Position numbers and translations under genes: made by a program
The notes under the pieces: model-generated
The model's database searches: none
Seen by the model: only the letters and a program-made list of their open reading frames with translations
Told to the model about the DNA's origin: nothing
Shown here: in pieces, positions 8,490 to 13,906 of the stretch
How positions within the stretch are numbered: the stretch's first letter is position 1
Layout: the number at the start of each line of letters is the position of its first letter
From: Thalassiosira profunda
Lineage: Eukaryota > Bacillariophyta > Thalassiosirophyceae > Thalassiosirales > Thalassiosiraceae
Assembly: GCA_036939355.1 (NCBI GenBank)
Contig: JALLAP010002327.1
Span: 1 to 13,906 of the forward strand
Length of the DNA stretch: 13,906 nucleotides
Reading direction: 5' to 3'

Positions 8490-11400
8490 CTAATAATTGG
8501 AATCGCCCGACGAGCTGCTCCGTCTTCTCTTGTACGGATCGTCGCTCAACAAATCCTTCAACGATCCCTCGAGAAGCTGAGGAAGGTCGAGGTCATCAGG
8601 ATTCTTCAGCATTACAACATCGACCTTTGACACGGCGAAGCCGCTTCCTTTGTCCGACTTGGCGTTCTGTGGCGATGGCGGTGAATCTGACCCCTCCTCT
8701 GCCCCGAGCAGAGCAGCCTCAATCCTCTCCTTCGACTCCAAGCTTCCCTGGCCCGGTTCCGGGCTCTTCTTCCCCCCCTCTGCAGCAGACAATTTCCGTT
8801 CCAGCTCCTTTGCCCTTGCCAAGTCGGCGTCAGCCTTCCGAGCGAGTTCCTGGGCCCTCCTAATTTCCTCGCTTCTCTTGGCCTCTTCTGCCCTCTTGGC
8901 CTCCGCAGCCACCCTTTTGGCCTCGGCCGCACGCTGGCGTTCTTCGTTGAGCTTCTCTTCTGCCCTCTTGGCCTCAGCCGCACGCTGCCGTTCTTCGTTG
9001 AGCTTCGCCTCTCCTGCCCTCTTGGCCTCGGCCGCGCGCTGGTCTTGAGCCTTTCGCGCACCTGCCTTTACTTGCTTTTCTCTTTCCTTCCGCTCTTGCT
9101 CTGCTTTGGCTGCCCGTTCAGCCAAAGACTGCGCCAAAGAACAAAAGAAGTTGAGCAAAAGTAAACCAATGCACACTGCTCAGCATGAGAGACTCACCAT
9201 TCGCTTCGCTGAGGCTTGTGCCGCTGAGTTCTGAATTTGCCGCGCAGACTGCTGCGTTTGCTGCCTCAGAGGAGAGCTGCCGGTTTTAGGTGGCGCACTC
9301 TTTGCCTTGGCCTGCGCCTTCGACGGTTGTTGCTTCGCAGCCGCAGACGACGTGGCAGCGGCCCGTACCATGTCTTGATGCTTCTTTCGCTCCATTTCCA
9401 CCTGAGTGCTTTGGCCTGATTTGGTCGTTTTTGGCGCAGATGCAGCCGAACGATTGGCGATGCCTCCAAGCCCCGATCCTCTGCCGCCTGTGTCGCGTCC
9501 CTTGTTTGGCTGCGACTGAGCGTTGTCCTGCCTGCCGTCCTTCAGCGACTTTTCGAAGGCCTTGTACGCATCGGCTGCCACGCGCTTCTTCTCCGAGTCG
9601 TCCAACCTTTGCCACTTGGACTGAGAATCGTCTTCTGGAGGAGGGAATGACTGAGAGGAGGCACCGCCCGACCCTGCGGCAGGAGCGGACTTGGGGCTGA
9701 AGAAATGGGATGTGGGCTGCGACCCCCCGAATGCGCCGGCGGGCACGATCGGATTCTCGGCGAGGCGCTGCTCGAACGCCATTGCCGGAGTGGGAAGCGG
9801 CGCCGCTGGTTCTTCGCGAGGGGCGATGGATGGGCTTGGATAAGAGGAAGAGGAAGCAGAACCCCCGGAGGCGCCCCCAACACCTGCGTAAGGGGAACCA
9901 GATCCGTCAGACGCGCTTCCGGCCCCAGCGTAAATGTTCTCTGTCATGCCATAATTCGCCGTCGCTCGAGGAGACGGCGCCGTGGGTCGTTGCTCAAATG
10001 ATGACATGGGAGGCGTCGCTGGTGCCTCTTCGCTGGATCCCCGGTTCAGCGGTCGGCTGTTGAAGTTGTTCATCGCGTTCTGATAGTACTCGGGCATATC
10101 TGATGGCATTGCAGCCTGCCCCGGCGACGAAGTCTTGCTGAAGAACGAGGCGGTGGGCTTGGACCCGCCAAAGGCTCCCGCCGGCACGATGGGGTTCTCC
10201 GCCAGACGACGTTCGAAAGCCATTGCAGGAGTGGGCAGCCCTGCAGGTGGATCAGCGGCAGCAGGGGACGGGGTGTTGCCAAAAGCGCTCCCCGCACCGT
10301 CCATGATGTTGTCCGACCGCCCAGCGCCAGAGGAGGGCATCATGGGAGAGGGGCCGGAATCTCCACGAATGTTGTCGACCCTGCCCGCTCCGGACCTGGT
10401 CTGCATGGTTGGCGAGACCTCATCGGGCATCAACACGTCCTTCAGTGCCTCCCAGCTACTGCTGCTCGAATCAGACGAATCCCCACCGGGTCCACCCCCG
10501 AAGAGTGCCCCGAATGAGAACTGATTTTGAGCAGGGGCACCACCGAAACCGCCGCCTTGTGGTTGCATACGAGCGATTTCCTCCTCGCGACCCTTCAACA
10601 GACCCATCAGCTTGCCCACTTCCTCCTCAGCAGCCATGCGAGCCTGCCTCTCCATCCTCCAGCGCGAGTCAGCCCCCTGGCCGCCCTCGTCGGCTGGTTG
10701 GTACTGCTGGGTAGGGCCATTGACGGCGGCCAACTCATCCCTCTCCTCCTCTCGCTGTTTCAACTCGTCCGCCATCCTCTCAAGCGAGTCGAACCTCTCC
10801 CGCAAGACCTCCATCTCGTCCTCGCGATCCGAGATGGCCTCCTCCAGCTCGCCCACCAACGAGTTGGCGCGGTCCAGCTCGTCCTCGTACTCGCGCTTCT
10901 GGGACTCCATGTTGTCCAGCAGAATGTCCGCCGCCTTGTTCGACGTTCGCAGTAGGCGATCGCGCTCGTCGACCTCGTCCTCCAGCTCGGCAATGCGGGA
11001 TTGAAGGCGCTCGCCCTCCTCGCGCAGGCGCTGCTGCCGCCGCGACGACTGCTCGCTGTCGACCGAGGACGACGCCCGCCACGAACCGAGCTCCTCCTCC
11101 AGCTCCTCAATCTGCGCCGCCATAGACTCCGTTTCGCGTTGGTGCTCTCGCTTCAATCGCTGCAGGTCCCGCTCAATGTCCTGAGACACTTCCCCGCTCG
11201 AGTTGATCAGCTGCTTCTCCCGGTCGGCAATCTCGGCCTCCAACTCGGCAATCCGATAAGTTAGCTGCCTTCGCTCGGCGTCCTCGCTGTTCTTGATCTT
11301 CTCGAGCTGCTTCAGCACGCGGCTGGCCTCCTCGGTGCTCGCCACCACCACGCGCTTTTCCTCGACCAGCTCCTTCTCCAGCTGGGCATTGCGCGCCGTC

Positions 11401-13067
11401 AGGCCCGCGATTTCCTCTTCCAGCGCGGCAATGTGGTCGCTCAGCCGCTGCTGGTCGTTCGTGTTGGTGTTGGAGCTGTACTGCAACTCGTTCCGCTTCT
11501 TGAAGAGATCCTGCTCCAGTTCAGTGATGCGCAGATTCAGCCCCGTGAGGTTCTTCTGGTACTCCTCCTCCTTCTGCCGCATCTCCATCTGAAGGCGCTG
11601 GGCCTCAGCATCGTCGCCGGAGCGGCGGGATTGGTCGTCGTTTTTGCGAGCCATCAGTTCGCGCGACAGGGACTCGATCTGGGACGTCAAAGCGCGGCGC
11701 TGCTCCTCGTACTCCTTCGTCTGGCTCCGAATACGGTCCTGCAGCACGTCCGTCTCCCGTTGGTGCCCCTCCTTCAATTGGACGATGCGCTTGTCAAAGT
11801 CGGACCGCAGCGCGGACAGCTCGGAGTACAGGCGGGACACTTCCTCCTCCTTGCTTCGCAGCTTGTCCCCCTCCGATGCCGAGGGATAGTTGACGATGGA
11901 CCCCCCGCCGCCGTACTGGGCCGCGCGCTGCTCGTTCCGCATCACCGCGTTCCGCTTCTGCTGCTGCTCCCTGACGACCCTCCACTCCTGCTCTCCCCCA
12001 AGGGGCACCCCCGCCCTCCTCTCCGGGACCGCGGCGCCCTCCGGATCGGCAAACTCCTCCACGGCATCCACCAACATTTGGAACTTGGCCGGGCCACACT
12101 GAAAATCGGCCACCTTCCCCTGGCTCCCCTTGTACATGAGAATGTACGGCAACTTTGTCGCGTTGAGGAGTTTGCACATTTCCTCATTGTTGGGGTCGTC
12201 GTACTTCATCTCCGCAAAGCGGACGGAGCCCTGAGAAACCTTGGAGTCGCCTTCAAAAGTGTCCCCGAGCTGGGAGGCGAGCTTGCGGTACCGGATGTCG
12301 AAGACGGCGCAGGTCTTGCACCAGGAGGCGTAGACCTTGACTGTTGATGTTTGTGTGGATAGATGGCGATGAGTTAGATAAGTTGAGGGTCCCATAGGGG
12401 GAATCGCAGGCAATGAGGACAACTCACCAACACTCAATCGCTCGTCCTCGATCACAAAGTCCAGCAAATCCTGCGGCTGCCGGATCGAGAGCACCCTTGG
12501 CACTCCCCGCGGCTCCATCCCCCCGTTCCCTCCGGGACGGTAGCCATTGCCGGGCCCGCTCCCATTGGGGGTCGAGGGCCGAATCGCCGTGCCCGCCCCT
12601 CCCCCCCGGGCGCTCCCCCCGTCCCGATTGTTCCCCCTCCGGGCTGCACTGTTGTTATTGTCGGAGCGTCCCCCGAAGATGCCCCACCGGTCGTTCCCCT
12701 CGCGGAAATTTGTGGTGTCGCCGTCCTTCTGGTCGTCGATGTCGTCGAGGTAATTTCCCCCGAGGGCCATTTGCAAAGCCGTTTGAGGTGCACCACCACC
12801 GCGGTGCACTCCAGATGTAGATGAGGCGTCGTTGTAAATTTTGCTGGGTTGGTTCAGGCCCCGGTGCAGCCTCGGGAGGGCGGCGCCGGCGGGCGCAATT
12901 ACAGAAGACCTAGCAGCGCCTTCCTTTGAACCCGGGCGCGGTGGGGACGTCAGAGGCAAGGCCGGGACGATGAGGGCGCAGGCCAAAGTTAGGGCGAACA
13001 TCACGCTGGATTTTTTCGCGGGGGCCGCCGCCGCGGCGGCGCCGGCGTCTTCCCGATGTCGCGGCAT
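8490..13067 (-). CDS. Gene D: thioredoxin-like domain fused to a long coiled coil, secretory or plastid-targeted
   Basis: Three exons, 13067-12428, 12340-9198 and 9128-8490, with introns of 87 and 69 nt (GTGAGT donors) keep one frame for about 1473 residues. The start is in ACC-ATG context. A hydrophobic segment (VMFALTLACALIVPALPL, about residues 22-39) followed by a basic, Ser/Pro-rich stretch suggests a signal peptide plus a transit-like region. A classic diatom ASA-F plastid motif is not evident, so the destination is open. Residues about 195-325 form a thioredoxin-like domain with W220-C221-K222-T223-C224 and a cis-Pro-type motif (ATKLPYI), so redox activity is possible. Residues about 371-806 are continuous heptad-like coiled coil rich in Glu, Arg and Leu. 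Residues about 810-1260 are Pro/Gly/Ser-rich and disordered with an internal duplication. The C-terminal exon is an Ala/Glu/Lys/Arg helix with 17-residue repeats. A structural or tethering protein with a redox module is the inference; no named family is assigned. Confidence 0.78.
8881..9045 (-). repeat. Charged 17-residue helical repeats in gene D C-terminus
   Basis: The motif LNEERQRAAEAKRAEEK and a close variant recur with a 51-bp period (shared DNA starts at 8939 and 8990). Degenerate AEAKRAEE copies follow in reading direction. The segment should form one long Ala-rich charged helix. The near-identity of the DNA points to recent slippage or unequal exchange. Confidence 0.7.
9696..10243 (-). 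repeat. Internal duplication of a 35-residue motif in gene D
   Basis: Two copies, at about 10243-10136 and 9800-9696, encode LPTPAMAFE-(R/Q)-RLAENPIV followed by PAGAFGGS-(K/Q)-PT and a Phe-Phe-Ser. They lie at about residues 913-949 and 1061-1095 in an otherwise low-complexity region. The DNA differs at many synonymous-looking sites while the protein is nearly unchanged, which suggests a constrained short linear motif. Confidence 0.75.
12341..12427 (-). other. 87-nt stop-free intron in gene D
   Basis: Flanked by a GTGAGT donor and an ACATCAACAG acceptor. Removing it joins ...LSV to VKVYASWCKTC and restores a normal thioredoxin beta strand. The intron length is divisible by three and has no in-frame stop, so an unspliced message would insert 29 residues just before the active site. 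Confidence 0.75.
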
Positions 13068-13204
13068 GGTAGGTGCCAGGATTCTTGGCTGGAGGCGTAT
13101 GGGAGGAGAATGAGAGCCACGCCGCTACTGCNCGCGGCATGGTAGGTGCCAGGATTCTTGGCTGGAGGCGTATGGGAGGAGAATGAGAGCCACGCCGCTA
13201 CTGC
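13060..13204. repeat. 72-bp perfect direct repeat flanking a single N (likely assembly artefact)
   Basis: Bases 13060-13131 and 13133-13204 are identical and separated only by N13132. Each copy contains the start codon of gene D (13067 in the first copy, 13140 in the second), but only the first copy leads into the gene. The copy length is the same as in the other N-flanking repeat in this window, which points to an assembler overlap rather than biology. Confidence 0.85.
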
Positions 13205-13425
13205 ACCATGGCCGATCAAGCCGTTGCTCTTTGCTCTTCGTGTTTTATGTGTGTGGTGTTGACGAGACGACTCTCACCTGCTAGCTTTCACTCGAGTTTC
13301 GAGAAGAACTTCTTGCCATCTTGCTCTCCCTCCCCGCCCACCCTCACTCCCAAACCACAGCACACCCCCCTTCCCTGGGCACCTTGAACGACGCCGACTG
13401 ATCCAAAGAGCTTCCTTATTTGCAG
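13068..13425. other. Intergenic region between divergent genes D and E
   Basis: About 358 bases as given, or about 285 after merging the duplicated 72-mer. It should hold the two leaders and promoters. A 59-codon frame starting at 13208 in excellent start context (GCACCATGGCC) ends at 13387 and has no recognisable features. It could be a leader or an upstream exon of gene E, but no clear donor is visible. Confidence 0.4.
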
Positions 13426-13899
13426 ATGATCTCAAGAATAGAACGGCTGCAGCGCGCGGTGGGGTTGAAGTGAGTTTTGATTTGCAACATATTTGGGCGT
13501 TATTCGACGTGCACGCATCTGGGGGGTTCAGGTGCCCTCCTCCAGATCGATTTGCAGGTTGCTGCGGCGTCGGACATTCTGCACGCGCAGCCTCGGATGA
13601 TGGCCAATGCCTCGGTTCCACGCCATACATTCCTTGCCTTTTGCCTCCGCCCTTATTTTCCATACGATACTTTTTGCGCGCACCACCTCATCCACAGGGG
13701 AGGGCGATTCCGACAAACGGGCTTCTGGGGCGGCAACATCGTCCTGGGCACGTTCGTGGGGGTGTTGTCAGGGAAATACATTTTCGACGAGCCGCTGCGG
13801 CATTATTGGGCCGAGAAACATGCGGAGGAGGCGGCGGCCAAAGCGGCGTTAGAGGGGGGAGGGGGATCTGCAGCAACTGATGCAACGGGCAAACGATAA
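13426..13899 (+). CDS. Gene E: 81-residue single-span membrane protein, two exons
   Basis: Exon 1 is 13426-13469 (44 nt, MISRIERLQRAVGL plus two bases) and exon 2 is 13698-13899. A 228-nt intron (GTGAGT donor, TCATCCACAG acceptor) splits a Lys codon. The protein has a basic amphipathic N-terminus, one likely membrane segment at about residues 26-37 (NIVLGTFVGVLS), then KYIFDEPLRHYWAEKH and an Ala/Gly-rich tail. Size and layout are typical of small mitochondrial inner-membrane or respiratory-chain accessory proteins, but that is similarity of design only, and I do not recognise the family. A longer continuous frame from 13477 exists, but its first two-thirds are intron. A strong acceptor-like sequence (TTCCTTATTTGCAG) directly precedes the ATG, so there may be a further upstream exon, coding or not. 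Confidence 0.65.
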
Positions 13900-13906
13900 T
13901 AGCTGT

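Noticed and set aside
11433..12347. Plus-strand 304-residue Leu/Val-rich frame
   Set aside because: It is antisense to the gene D coiled coil; Glu/Lys codons read backwards give Leu/Phe/Val runs.
13477..13899. Continuous 140-residue frame as the full gene E protein
   Set aside because: Its N-terminal two-thirds lies between a GTGAGT donor and a TCATCCACAG acceptor and has no coherent features. Splicing exon 1 (13426-13469) to 13698 gives a better protein.

Overview
The window looks like nuclear DNA of a centric diatom, most likely a Thalassiosira-type species. This is inference, from three signs: compact GT-AG introns of about 70-100 nt, secreted proteins with Pro/Thr/Ser 'PTxxP' linkers, and a six-cysteine module of a kind I associate with diatom secreted proteins. 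There is no sign of operons, ribosome-binding sites, CRISPR arrays, tRNA or rRNA genes, or transposons. The sequence is a draft assembly: two single N bases (3559 and 13132) each sit between two identical 72-bp copies, which look like unmerged contig ends.

I support five genes. Gene A (minus, 4721 down to 20, running off the left edge) is a large secreted or surface protein. It has a signal peptide, a Pro/Ser/Thr linker, a six-Cys module, four tandem beta-sandwich-like domains, and a long PTxxP stalk split over mini-exons of 34-117 nt. Gene B (plus, 5780-7126) is an intronless 448-residue protein with a C-terminal Cys4 motif. It is divergent from gene A across about 1.06 kb. Gene C (minus, 8123 down to 7578) is a small secreted protein with a hidden first exon encoding a signal peptide. 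An acidic segment, a 71-residue segment that is 39/71 Arg+Lys, and 45-residue six-Cys repeats follow. A net 61-nt deletion in the first repeat shifts the frame and leaves two intact repeats stranded downstream (7291-7577). Gene D (minus, 13067 down to 8490) encodes about 1473 residues: a membrane-entry signal, a thioredoxin-like domain with WCKTC, a coiled coil of about 435 residues, and disordered and charged repeats. Gene E (plus, 13426-13899) is a two-exon gene for an 81-residue single-membrane-span protein.

Genes A and B diverge, B and C converge, C and D lie head-to-tail on the minus strand, and D and E diverge. Nothing ties the five into one pathway. Three of them (A, C, D) enter the secretory route, and A and C have the composition expected of cell-surface or wall-associated proteins. 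The best candidates for something undescribed are gene C (cationic, Cys-repeat, secreted) and the symmetric mini-exon stalk of gene A.
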